Shown here: positions 1-7,714 of the stretch, piece after piece
How positions within the stretch are numbered: position 1 is the stretch's first letter
Layout of the letters: each line of letters begins with the position of its first letter
From: RGIG8767 sp964487395
Lineage (GTDB): Bacteria; Bacillota; Clostridia; Lachnospirales; Lachnospiraceae
Length of the DNA: 28,995 nt
Direction: 5' to 3'
Assembly (NCBI GenBank): GCA_964487395.1
Contig: CAZAQH010000020.1
Location: 1 to 28,995 of the forward strand
Notes under the pieces: model-generated
The model's input: the letters and a program-made list of their open reading frames with translations, nothing else
Database searches by the model: none
Told to the model about the DNA's origin: nothing
Made by a program: the position numbers and the translations under genes

Positions 1-351
1 CATGCAGATTATTTTTATGGCGAGATTCCATGTGTCAGATGTTTAAATGAAAAAGAAATAGAAGATGCGTATGAAGAGAATACAGGACATCTTATAGTGA
101 ATGAATTTGAAAGATTAAAAAAAGACCCAGAAGCAGTTGCAGCAGTTCTTTGTAAGAACCATGGACCGTTTGCATGGGGAAAGGATGCATTCGAGGCAGT
201 TCACAATGCGGTTGTACTGGAAGAAGTAGCAAAGATGGCATACTGTACGGAGATTATAAATACCTCTGTAAATCCGGCACCACAGGAATTGCAGGATAAG
301 CATTATTATCGTAAGCATGGAGCTAATGCTTATTACGGACAAAATAAATAG
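1..351 (+). CDS. araD: L-ribulose-5-phosphate 4-epimerase, 3' part only
   Basis: The enzyme interconverts L-ribulose-5-phosphate and D-xylulose-5-phosphate, the last step of bacterial L-arabinose catabolism, in the cytosol. The frame is open from the first base and encodes the last 116 residues of a protein normally about 230 long. It opens with HADYFYG, whose Asp matches the catalytic Asp120 of E. coli AraD. NHGPFAWG (His codon at 160-162) carries the equivalent of zinc ligand His171, and the end KHGANAYYGQNK carries the catalytic Tyr229 equivalent. The His pair of the zinc site and the start lie outside the window. A strong terminator follows 10 bases after the stop, so this is the last gene of its transcript. 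Identity is firm; the arabinose rather than ascorbate (UlaF/SgbE) role is inferred from overall resemblance to AraD. Confidence 0.93.
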   Translation, partial: HADYFYGEIPCVRCLNEKEIEDAYEENTGHLIVNEFERLKKDPEAVAAVLCKNHGPFAWGKDAFEAVHNAVVLEEVAKMAYCTEIINTSVNPAPQELQDKHYYRKHGANAYYGQNK

Positions 352-361
352 TATAAAATGC

Positions 362-392
362 AAAAAGCAGTTGATATATTCAACTGCTTTTT
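362..392 (+). terminator. Rho-independent terminator after araD
   Basis: A perfect 13-bp stem (362-374 with 380-392) closes a 5-base loop. The A-rich 5' arm pairs with a T-run at the 3' arm, as in a classical intrinsic terminator. It separates araD from the ABC operon. Confidence 0.9.
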
Positions 393-407
393 TGTATTAT
401 AGAAATA

Positions 408-416
408 TGTTATAAT
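408..416 (+). promoter_or_regulatory. Extended -10 promoter of the ABC operon
   Basis: TGT followed by a perfect TATAAT (411-416) forms an extended -10 element. No good -35 hexamer sits 16-18 bases upstream, because that position falls in the T-run of the preceding terminator. It is the best promoter candidate for the genes from 472 to 4904. Confidence 0.6.
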
Positions 417-471
417 GGCTTTTAGAAAAAAGGGAAATACGGTTTCAAAAAAATACAGGGGAAATAGAATT

Positions 472-507
472 ATGAAAAATTCGGAGAACTTTTGCGGTTA
501 TGATTAA
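472..507 (+). CDS. Possible 11-residue leader peptide
   Basis: An ATG at 472 follows AGGGG with a good spacing of 10 bases and opens an 11-codon frame ending TAA at 505-507. The stop overlaps the first codons of the ABC ATPase (ATG at 500), which has only a weak, distant GGAG of its own. The arrangement would suit translational coupling. There is no sequence family to support it, so it may be chance. Confidence 0.25.
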   Translation: MKNSENFCGYD

Positions 508-1165
508 AGCAGAGCATATCACAAAAAAATATGGTAAGAATCAAATTTTGCAGGATATTAGTTTTAAGGTTTCAGGTGGGGAGAGAGTGGCTATTGTTGG
601 AAAAAATGGCTGTGGCAAAACGACTCTTATGCAGATAATGTCAGGAATATTAAAACCGGATTCGGGAGAATTGTTTTATTTTGATAAAAATGCGTTTGAA
701 AATCAAAAAATATTCCGAACGATTTGTGGTTATGTTCCACAGGAGAATCCTTTGATGGAGGAATTATCTGTAAAAGATAATCTTCGTTTGTGGAGTGCGG
801 CAAAGGGAATTGATTATAAGGAACAGATTTCTTTTTTTGAATTGGATTCTATTATGAAGATGCCGGTAAAGAAACTTTCAGGCGGTATGAAAAGACGGCT
901 TAGTATTGCCTGCTCTTTAATAGGCTGGCCACCGGTCTTGCTTATGGATGAACCAACTACAGCACTGGATTTGTATTATAAGGAAAACATCAGAAAACTG
1001 ATGACGGATTATCAAAAACGTAATGGAATTCTTCTTATTACAACACCTGATGAAACTGAGATAATGGAGTGTGACAGATGTTTTGTTATGGAAGAAGGAA
1101 GAATCATAGAATTACAAAAAGCGGAACTTACATTAGAAAAAATTAAAAAAATTATGGGAATATAA
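500..1165 (+). CDS. ABC transporter ATP-binding protein
   Basis: This is a 221-residue nucleotide-binding subunit that should power the two ABC-2 type permeases encoded downstream; the substrate is unknown. Walker A is GKNGCGKTT (34-42), the Q-loop Gln is at 81, the signature LSGGM at 126-130, and Walker B LLMDE ends with the catalytic Glu at 151. The position where most family members have the H-loop His reads TTPDE (Pro183), so the switch His looks absent. The length is normal for a stand-alone CcmA/NatA-like ATPase. GGAG at 483-486 is 13 bases from the ATG, a long spacing, and a short frame overlaps the start. It is followed after 18 bases by an anchored protein and then the permeases, forming one operon. 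The family call is firm; the transported molecule cannot be inferred. Confidence 0.9.
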   Translation: MIKAEHITKKYGKNQILQDISFKVSGGERVAIVGKNGCGKTTLMQIMSGILKPDSGELFYFDKNAFENQKIFRTICGYVPQENPLMEELSVKDNLRLWSAAKGIDYKEQISFFELDSIMKMPVKKLSGGMKRRLSIACSLIGWPPVLLMDEPTTALDLYYKENIRKLMTDYQKRNGILLITTPDETEIMECDRCFVMEEGRIIELQKAELTLEKIKKIMGI

Positions 1166-1183
1166 TTAAAAGGAGAAAAACAA

Positions 1184-2685
1184 ATGAATGAACAATTCGA
1201 TCCGATAACCGGAGAAAAAATCAATGTAGAGGAAAAGACCGAACTGGAAAATACGGAAGTAACAAACACAGAGGTGCCGACAGAAACGGAACCAATTGTA
1301 ACACCAGAACCAGAAGTACAGACAGAAGCAGAACCAAATGCAACACCAGTAGAACAACCGGTAGTCGCACCTTTACAGCCAAATACTTATCAGATGTCTA
1401 TGGAAGAATGGGAAGGCAAGAAAAAGGATCAGTCTAAGATAATAATAGCCATTGCTATTGCAGCCGTAGCCGTAATAGCTGTTTTGGTTATTCTTGTTGT
1501 GGGATTTTTTAGCGGAGCATTTTTAAGTAACCGTAATAAAATTTTAAATGCAACCAAAAATACATTTGAAGATACAGGATTTTTGTTTAATGATTTAACG
1601 GAAGTAGGAGCTTCTATTAAAGATACATGTTCGGTTTCTTAGATGTAGATATCGACGATACACTGTCTATGGAACTGACAAGTGTAGTGGATCCTTCCAA
1701 AGAACAGGTTTATGGCGATATTACAATACCAGATTATGGAAATATTGATTTTGTAATGGAAATTGAAGATGAAAAACTTAAAATGAGCATTCCGATTCTT
1801 TCCGATGATGTACTTATTTACGATGGAACGGAAGAAACAAGTGGTTATTTAGCTGACATGGTGGATGAGGAAACACTTAAAGAGTTAGATGAACAATTGT
1901 TAACTTTGGCTGATGCCGAGACAACAGATGAAGAACTTGCAGAAAGAGTATTTAAAATCATCACCGATGAATATAAGACAATGGATGTAAAAAAGGCAGA
2001 AAAAGAATCTTTTGAAGTTGATGGAAAAGAAAGAAAATGTAAAGGCTATACAGTAGTGATTACAGAAGAAAACATCGAGAATATTTTCAAAGGAATAGAA
2101 AACGTATACGAAGTATACGGTATAATGAATGCCGAAATGGAAGATAATTTAGATGTAATATACGACGCGATTGAAGATATTGACGATACAGAAATAACTT
2201 TTTATATTTATAAAAACAAACTGGCAGCTATTAACACAGAGATTGATGATGAAGAACTTGAGGCTCATTTCCTGGGCGGAACCAGAAGAATGCAAAATAT
2301 TGAAGTGTTAGTAGATGGAGAAAAAGTAACTGAGATTAAAGGAACAATAGACGGCCGTACAGAGAAAACAAGACTTTATTTTGACGGTGAAAAAGTCGCT
2401 ACAGTTAAATACAATAGTAAAACGGGAGAATTAGAGATGGTAGGTTCTCCTGAGTTTGAATTTGAATTTAGTGGTGTAATTAAAAACGGAAAGGATTCTT
2501 TTGTATTAGAGGTTAATAATTTCGATTATCCGGAAATGGATTTACAAATGGACGGTAAACTTACAATTACAAATGATGCAGAATACAAAAAACTCAGTGG
2601 TGATGAATTCAATTTAAAAACTGCATCCGAATCAGACTGGATGGAAATGGTCGGTAATGCACTTAGTGAGTTAGGATTATATTAA
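1184..2685 (+). pseudogene. Membrane-anchored extracytoplasmic protein, frameshifted
   Basis: Two overlapping frames (1184-1642 and 1627-2685) read as one protein of about 500 residues broken by a -1 shift near 1637-1642. The first part has a short cytoplasmic start (FDPITGEKI), a Pro/Thr/Glu-rich linker (about 20-65) and one membrane helix (about 86-108), then the beginning of an exported domain ending at TAG 1640. The second frame continues directly (LDVDIDDT...) as an acidic, beta-rich domain with no ribosome site before its ATG at 1627. One added base near 1640 would join them. It starts after a good AGGAG and sits between the ATPase and permease genes, which suggests an accessory or sensing role for the transporter. 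I do not recognise the family. The break could be a true mutation or a sequence error; no homopolymer explains it. Confidence 0.7.
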
Positions 2686-2686
2686 A

Positions 2687-3892
2687 ATGAAGGTATTCTA
2701 TACATATCTGATGTTGGAATTGAAAAAGGGTTTTTCTCTTTTTAGAAAAACAATTGGGAGCATGTGTGGCATGCTGCTAATATTGGGTATTGATATTTTT
2801 CTTATCAGTCATTTTATTTTTCAATCTACATCATTTGAAACAGTACATGTTGGTTTGACAATTTCAAAAGAAGATGACGCAACAAGGCTTGTAAGCCGGG
2901 TTGTGTCATCTATGGACAGTGTGAGCAGCATATGCAAGTTTTATTATATGGAAAAAGAAGAAGCATTAAGGAATTTGGAAAACGGGGATTTGCAGGTGGT
3001 CATTGATTTGCCTGACAATTTCTATCAGGATGTGGATTCTGGAATAAATACACCGGCAACGGTGTATTTTCCATATAATACGACAATAAATGAAGCCGTG
3101 TTTGGGGAACTTTTGATAGATGGAGTATCTATTATTCAGACAAGTGAATCGGCAGTATATGCTTCTTTTGATGTGGCAAAAAATAAAGAATTGCTGGTAG
3201 AATGGAATCAGATAGGAAATATTATTTCACGTATTTATATTAATATGGCACTTATGCGTAACAAAATTTTCAATCAGACAGTTTTTTCTTCTATGGGAAG
3301 TGCCAATATTTATGAGTATTACTTTGCATCCGGTATCACAATTTTTCTATTGTTAAGCGGACTGAACTTCGGTTTATTTTATAAAAGTAAGTTAAAAGCA
3401 GTGGAACAAAAATTAAAACTTTATGGAATGACAGAATGGAAGATAGGATTAGTCAGGATATGCGTGATGACACTTTTACTATGGATACAGGGATTGATTT
3501 TATATTTTGCAGGATGTCTTTGCTCAAAATTATTTGAAACATCGTTTTTAAGATTTGATATATCAGTATTGTTCGCATTAATTCCGTTATGTATTGGAAT
3601 ATCAGCATTTTTTCATTTTGTATACAGAGTTGCAAGAGAGGGAATGCAGGGCACGGTGCTGTTGCTGATTCTGATAATTGGAATGGTTCTTTGCTCAGGT
3701 GCAGTCGTTCCTACGGCGTATATTCCTGATGCTGTAAAGAAAATAGGTTCGATTATGCCACTGACTTTTTGGGAGGCTTATTGTGTAAAAACATTTTTTG
3801 AAGGAATTGGATTGACACAGGTATGTGTTGCCCTTGAAATAGGAACTTTAGAATTTTTAATTGGAGAAGTGGTAGCATGGAAAAATACATAG
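2687..3892 (+). CDS. ABC-2 type transporter permease (first of two)
   Basis: A 401-residue integral membrane protein with ABC-2 permease topology. It has a basic amphipathic start and a first membrane helix at about 24-46, then an exported loop of about 160 residues. Five further hydrophobic helices fill about 210-400, with a conserved-looking GxVVPTAYIPD segment before the last pair. Such permeases form the channel with the ATPase encoded at 500-1165. The start codon lies one base after the stop of the anchored protein, so translation is probably coupled. Its 3' end overlaps the true start of the second permease (ATG 3877). The export substrate (peptide, drug or lipid) cannot be read from the sequence. 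Confidence 0.85.
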   Translation: MKVFYTYLMLELKKGFSLFRKTIGSMCGMLLILGIDIFLISHFIFQSTSFETVHVGLTISKEDDATRLVSRVVSSMDSVSSICKFYYMEKEEALRNLENGDLQVVIDLPDNFYQDVDSGINTPATVYFPYNTTINEAVFGELLIDGVSIIQTSESAVYASFDVAKNKELLVEWNQIGNIISRIYINMALMRNKIFNQTVFSSMGSANIYEYYFASGITIFLLLSGLNFGLFYKSKLKAVEQKLKLYGMTEWKIGLVRICVMTLLLWIQGLILYFAGCLCSKLFETSFLRFDISVLFALIPLCIGISAFFHFVYRVAREGMQGTVLLLILIIGMVLCSGAVVPTAYIPDAVKKIGSIMPLTFWEAYCVKTFFEGIGLTQVCVALEIGTLEFLIGEVVAWKNT

Positions 3893-4904
3893 TATGGTAT
3901 GTATTACAATTAAAAGCATGGAAAAAAAATGGGTTTGCCTGTTAGAAGTAATTGGCAGGATTTTTTTGGTTCTGTTAATTCAAAATATTGAACTTCCAAA
4001 GGGAGATAATACTACAATCGGAATCTGTAATGAGGATGGAAAATATGTAGAAAATCTGTTTAGGAAGTTTGAACAACAAGATAGTTTATTTGATTTTAAA
4101 GTCTATCAAGACAGAGAGAGCATGGAAGAAGATGTAATATCAGGAATCGTGGAATGCGGCTTTGTTTTTGAAAAGGATTTCGCAACTGACTGGCAGGAAG
4201 ACAATTATAAAGATACCATTACTTATATTTGTACGCCACTAACGACCAAAGGATATGTTGCACAGGAAACGGTTTTTGCAGTGATACTTCGAGAGTTTAG
4301 CAGTGATATTTTACAACAGAGTGCATCAGAAATATATAGTGAGCCTGATACGCAGACGATACAGGAACTTCAGGAAAAAAACGAAGAATATTTATCTGGT
4401 AGTTCAATTTTTCGTGTTGACACTAAAACGGTTGAGCAGAAGGAACAAACAGAAAAAAAGAGTGAAACCTATCCGATTCAGGGAATGGTAGGGCTTCTTA
4501 TTTTCATTTCAATGCTTATAAATGGTGTGAGTGGCTTTAATACGAAAGGATATTCTATAATCAATTCACTGGATAAGGAAAATAGCAGAATGTTCTTATA
4601 TACCGGTAATCTTGCAAGGGCTACTATGCAGACAGTTACAGGATTTATTCTTATTATGACAGTAAATAACAGAGGGATTTTTATTGAATTTGTGACGATT
4701 ATTCTTTTCGTCTTGTTAAGTGCCTTATGGGTATTGATATTTGGAAGATTGTTTCGAAAAGAAATTACATACGTAAGTCTGGTTGTAACGTTAATTATTT
4801 TGAATCTAATTATATGTCCGGTTTTCATAGATTTATCCATTTATGTACCAGCACTACAATACATTTCGTATTGTTTCCCACTTGGAATATATTTGGGATT
4901 GTAG
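3877..4904 (+). pseudogene. ABC-2 type permease (second of two), frameshifted at A8
   Basis: The likely start is ATG 3877, placed 10 bases after GGAG. It reads MEKYIVWYVLQLKAWKK and then hits a stop at 3943. The rest of the protein (signal-like helix, an exported loop of about 150 residues, then five membrane helices to 4904) lies in the next frame, whose own first ATG (3894) has no ribosome site. The switch falls in a run of eight A (3922-3929). Nine A would give one continuous protein of 342 residues, with an N-terminus that resembles permease 1 (aromatic-LxLK, basic patch, then a hydrophobic helix). It overlaps permease 1 by 16 bases. The gene may be dead, phase-variable or rescued by slippage, or the A-run may be miscalled. 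Confidence 0.72.
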
Positions 4905-4935
4905 TTTTAAATTTTATTAAGAATTTCACATATAA

Positions 4936-4964
4936 TTGACATAATATCCCATATCTTATATTAT
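4936..4964 (+). promoter_or_regulatory. Promoter of the DUF368 gene
   Basis: TTGACA at 4936-4941, a 17-base spacer and TATTAT at 4959-4964 give a near-consensus vegetative promoter, with a leader of about 50 bases to the start at 5023. No clear terminator separates it from the ABC operon. Confidence 0.75.
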
Positions 4965-5022
4965 GTATTGGATGTTTAATTGATAAATTATATAAAGAGA
5001 AAATGTAGAAATGGAGAATGTT

Positions 5023-5847
5023 ATGTCAATAAAAAAATGGGTACTTCCTTTATTTCAGGGAGCTTTAATTGGACTGGGAGCAGTGCTTCCGGGAATATCT
5101 GGTGGAGTGTTAAGTGTTATATTTGGTATCTATAAACCAATCATGGAGTTGCTTGCTAATCCGTTTAAGAATTTCAAGACTCATGTTCCGCGTTTAATGC
5201 CATATATTATTGGTGGTGTTTTGGGATTCCTTGGAATTGCCAAATTATTAGCTTTTGTGCTGGAAAAATACCCGGCTCCATCTGTTTGCCTATTTGTGGG
5301 ACTGATAGGTGGAATGTTACCATCTTTATGGAGAGAAGCAGGAAAAGAAGGAAGAAACAAATACTCATTTCTTTCACTGTTTATAGCAATGTTTTTTGTT
5401 TTTGCTTTATTAATTAGCCTTCAAAGCGCGAATGTTACCATTGTTCCTAACTTTTTATGGTTCTTATTCTGTGGTTTTTGTCTTGCTTTAAGTGTTATTG
5501 CTCCTGGTATGAGTTTTTCTACACTTCTAATGCCGTTAGGTCTATACACACCTTTCGTTGATGGAATAGGTCAGTTATCCATGACGGTACTGATTCCTGG
5601 TGGAATTGGTGCTTTATTAACCGTTGTTTGTTTTTCAAAAGGTGTTAATTATCTTTTCCATCGTCACTATTCTGTATCTTTTCATTGTATTGTAGGAATT
5701 GTAATTGCAGCGACAATTATGATTATTCCCTATGATAGTTTTTTGATTTCCCCATCAAGTTGTGTTGTCAATGTTGTTTGTCTCGTGGTTGGGATTTTTG
5801 CAGCACTATTACTAGACCGTTTTAACAGCAAAGTTGAAGTAGATTAA
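5023..5847 (+). CDS. DUF368 membrane protein, PopT-type polyprenyl-phosphate translocase
   Basis: A 274-residue polytopic membrane protein. It opens with a re-entrant-looking GALIGLGAVLPGISGGVLSV segment (about 9-28), then has about eight hydrophobic helices, with a second related motif (CLALSVIAPGMSFSTLL) in the middle, as in an inverted-repeat transporter. This is the DUF368 family, members of which (PopT) have been shown to recycle undecaprenyl phosphate across the membrane for wall-polymer synthesis. That role is transferred from the family. I chose ATG 5023 over ATG 5011 because GGAG at 5013-5016 is 6 bases before it. It has its own promoter and is followed by a lipoprotein gene and truA. 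The neighbouring envelope genes fit a role in wall lipid recycling. Confidence 0.88.
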   Translation: MSIKKWVLPLFQGALIGLGAVLPGISGGVLSVIFGIYKPIMELLANPFKNFKTHVPRLMPYIIGGVLGFLGIAKLLAFVLEKYPAPSVCLFVGLIGGMLPSLWREAGKEGRNKYSFLSLFIAMFFVFALLISLQSANVTIVPNFLWFLFCGFCLALSVIAPGMSFSTLLMPLGLYTPFVDGIGQLSMTVLIPGGIGALLTVVCFSKGVNYLFHRHYSVSFHCIVGIVIAATIMIIPYDSFLISPSSCVVNVVCLVVGIFAALLLDRFNSKVEVD

Positions 5848-5902
5848 AAAGATGGTATGATAAGTGAAGTCGGAAAATAAGATAAATTACAATGGGGATA
5901 TT

Positions 5903-6304
5903 ATGAAGAAGACAATTTTTTTACTGATTATAATCTGTACTTTTTTCGTTGGTTGCGGAAAAGAGAAGGAACCAGAGGTGGTAACCTTAAATATTGTAAG
6001 CGATACGTGGTATCAAGTAGGAGTTGGAGACAGCAATACACAGATTCTTACTGTCAAAAAAGGAGATGTTATTTCTGTTAATGGGTCTTTTCAACCCTTA
6101 GTATTTACAGTAGTAGAAGCAGATAAAAAGAAAGTCTTAATTAAAACAGAGTATCCTATGAGTGAAGATATCATCAATTTAAACAGCAAAGAAACAAAGT
6201 TTACAATTAAAGAGAATTCAGCGCTTGTTTTGAATACTTTGACAATGGATGCAGGAACTACTTATACGTTAAGAATAACGGAATCAGAGAATGGAGAAGA
6301 ATGA
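5903..6304 (+). CDS. Small lipoprotein of unknown function
   Basis: A 133-residue exported lipoprotein. Two Lys after the start, a hydrophobic stretch and the lipobox FVGC (Cys18) mark a signal for Lgt and signal peptidase II, so it should be anchored on the outer face of the membrane. The rest is a compact, Val/Thr-rich domain of probable beta-strands that I cannot assign. I start at ATG 5903, which follows GGGGAT at 5894-5899 and puts the signal peptide at the N-terminus; longer frames are unlikely. The stop overlaps the truA start (ATGA at 6301-6304), so the two are translationally coupled, although a functional link between them is not evident. Confidence 0.8.
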   Translation: MKKTIFLLIIICTFFVGCGKEKEPEVVTLNIVSDTWYQVGVGDSNTQILTVKKGDVISVNGSFQPLVFTVVEADKKKVLIKTEYPMSEDIINLNSKETKFTIKENSALVLNTLTMDAGTTYTLRITESENGEE

Positions 6305-7041
6305 TAAAAAATTATAAGATTATGATTGCATATGACGGAACCAGATATTTAGGCTGGGAGCATCAGCCGGGGAAAGATACGATTCAGGGTAAAATAGAAG
6401 ACGTGTTAGCACATTTAGATGAGTCCGGAATAGAAGTGATTGGTGCGGGACGAACCGATGCAGGTGTACATGCACATGAAATGGTGGCTAATTTTAAGAT
6501 AAATGTAGATATGGATACCACGGCACTGCGTGATTATATGAACCATTATCTGCCGGATGATATTGCGATAAAAGAAGTTCGTGAGGCAGCAGAGCGATTT
6601 CATGCCAGATATAATGCAACCGGAAAGACCTATCGCTATATGTGTTTTGATGGAGTCACCAAACCAATCTTTGACCGTAAATATGTTTGGACATTAGAGA
6701 AAAAACTCGATATTGAAAAAATGCAGCAGGCAGCCATTTGCCTGACTGGAGAACACGATTTTAGCAGCTTTTGCAAACTGCCACAGAAGAATAAGTCCAA
6801 TGTCAGAAACGTAGATAAAATTGAAATTATTAGAAAAGGGGACTATGTATCTTTGGTATTTCACGGAGATGGATTCCTTCGCAATATGGTAAGGATTCTC
6901 ACCGGAACACTGGTTGAAGTGGGAATTGGAGAAATGGGACCGGAAAAAGTAAAAGAAATTTTAGAAGGTAAGAATCGCCTGGAGGCAGGTGTGACAGCAC
7001 CGGCGAAGGGGTTGTGCCTTATGAATGTAGAATATAATTAA
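6301..7041 (+). CDS. truA: tRNA pseudouridine(38-40) synthase TruA
   Basis: TruA converts uridines 38-40 in the anticodon arm of many tRNAs to pseudouridine. The 246-residue length is normal. The family motif GRTDAGVHA carries the catalytic Asp at residue 53, the start has the AYDGTRYLGWEHQP segment, and the C-terminal part has the conserved FLRNMVRILTGTLVEVG helix. The start overlaps the stop of the lipoprotein gene by four bases. It ends just before the promoter of the MarR gene and I see no hairpin terminator between. Some genomes carry two truA copies; nothing here suggests that this one is unusual. Confidence 0.96.
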   Translation: MIKNYKIMIAYDGTRYLGWEHQPGKDTIQGKIEDVLAHLDESGIEVIGAGRTDAGVHAHEMVANFKINVDMDTTALRDYMNHYLPDDIAIKEVREAAERFHARYNATGKTYRYMCFDGVTKPIFDRKYVWTLEKKLDIEKMQQAAICLTGEHDFSSFCKLPQKNKSNVRNVDKIEIIRKGDYVSLVFHGDGFLRNMVRILTGTLVEVGIGEMGPEKVKEILEGKNRLEAGVTAPAKGLCLMNVEYN

Positions 7042-7046
7042 AGGTG

Positions 7047-7075
7047 TTGACAAATAAATACTTCGGATATAGAAT
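7047..7075 (+). promoter_or_regulatory. Promoter of the MarR gene
   Basis: TTGACA (7047-7052), 17-base spacer and TAGAAT (7070-7075) form a near-consensus promoter. The repeat elements at 7061-7090 overlap the -10 and the likely start of transcription, so the regulator could repress itself. Confidence 0.85.
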
Positions 7076-7090
7076 TAAATTACTTCGAAG
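7061..7090 (+). promoter_or_regulatory. Candidate MarR operator before marR
   Basis: CTTCG (7061-7065) and CGAAG (7086-7090) form inverted half-sites flanking the -10, and the second lies inside a perfect 8-base palindrome, CTTCGAAG (7083-7090). The same TACTTC and TTCGAA words recur before the first ArsA gene. This fits autoregulation by the MarR protein but no binding is shown. Confidence 0.45.
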
Positions 7091-7119
7091 GACGAAATAA
7101 ATAAAAGGAAGGGGAAAGG

Positions 7120-7620
7120 ATGAGTTCTGATATTCAAAGAATTAATATTCCAAGCATGCAGCAGGATGTTTATCAATTTATAGAAGAAGTCAAAGACTTA
7201 ATATCATCCGGAATATGGGATAGTCTTTTACTAAACTGTTCAAAGAACGAAATCTATATTTTCTGGCTTTTATACAGACGTCATGAAGTAAACATGACTG
7301 AGATTGCGGAGTATATCCATGTTCCACTTAATACGGCAACCGGCATTATTGCCAGAATGGAAAAAAGCGAACTGATTATTCGCAGTCGTTCAAAGGAAGA
7401 TAAGAGAGTGGTAACGATTCAATTATCCGAAAAAGGTATGCTACAGGTTCAGGAACTTGTAAATGTACTTACGTCTTATGCAGTACAGATTATTACTTCT
7501 TTTTCCAGAGAAGAGATGGATATCTTTTACAAGATGCTTGATAAAGTCATGGATGTTTTAAAACAGGAAAAGAAAAAAGACGAAAGTCAAAAAAAGGTTC
7601 GCAAAATCACAATCGAATAA
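7120..7620 (+). CDS. MarR-family transcriptional regulator
   Basis: A 166-residue cytosolic regulator. The winged-helix core lies at about 40-120: helices around NEIYIFWLLYRRH, a recognition-helix region (NMTEIAEYIHVPLNTATGIIARMEK), then the wing with the typical basic SRSKEDKRVVTIQLSEKG. Flanking helices at both ends should make the dimer. MarR proteins usually repress themselves and a neighbouring gene set, with release by a small ligand or oxidation. No paired sensor cysteines stand out. It has a near-consensus promoter overlapped by inverted repeats, a strong ribosome site (GGAAGGGGAAAGG) and its own terminator. The ArsA-type ATPases follow in the same direction, with related motifs in front of them, so they are the likely targets; the inducing signal is unknown. 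Confidence 0.9.
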   Translation: MSSDIQRINIPSMQQDVYQFIEEVKDLISSGIWDSLLLNCSKNEIYIFWLLYRRHEVNMTEIAEYIHVPLNTATGIIARMEKSELIIRSRSKEDKRVVTIQLSEKGMLQVQELVNVLTSYAVQIITSFSREEMDIFYKMLDKVMDVLKQEKKKDESQKKVRKITIE

Positions 7621-7628
7621 AAGATAAG

Positions 7629-7649
7629 GGCGATTGATAATCGCCTTTT
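7629..7649 (+). terminator. Terminator between marR and the ArsA genes
   Basis: A 7-bp GC-containing stem (7629-7635 with 7639-7645), a 3-base loop and a TTTT tail. The T-run is short, so some read-through into the ArsA genes is likely. Confidence 0.7.
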
Positions 7650-7658
7650 ACTAAACAA

Positions 7659-7684
7659 AATACTTCAATATTCGAACTATTCGA
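7659..7684 (+). promoter_or_regulatory. Candidate MarR operator before the first ArsA gene
   Basis: AATACTTC (7659-7666) repeats exactly a word in the marR promoter (7057-7064). It is followed by a perfect inverted repeat, TCGAA-CTA-TTCGA (7672-7684). No clear -35/-10 pair could be fixed here, so whether the ATPase genes have their own promoter or depend on read-through is open. Confidence 0.4.
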
Positions 7685-7714
7685 CAAAAGAAATAAATAA
7701 ATGGAGGAGATACA

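Noticed and set aside
1630..1642. Programmed -1 frameshift site in the anchored protein
   Set aside because: GGTTTCTTAG is not a usable X-XXY-YYZ heptamer in the reading frame, so a mutation or sequence error is simpler.
1627..2685. Independent gene starting at ATG 1627
   Set aside because: No ribosome site lies before it, the protein begins in mid-domain, and it continues the upstream frame exactly after a one-base shift.
4727..4939. 70-residue frame at the end of permease 2
   Set aside because: It overlaps the real permease helices in another frame and has no ribosome site. The permease ends sensibly at 4904.
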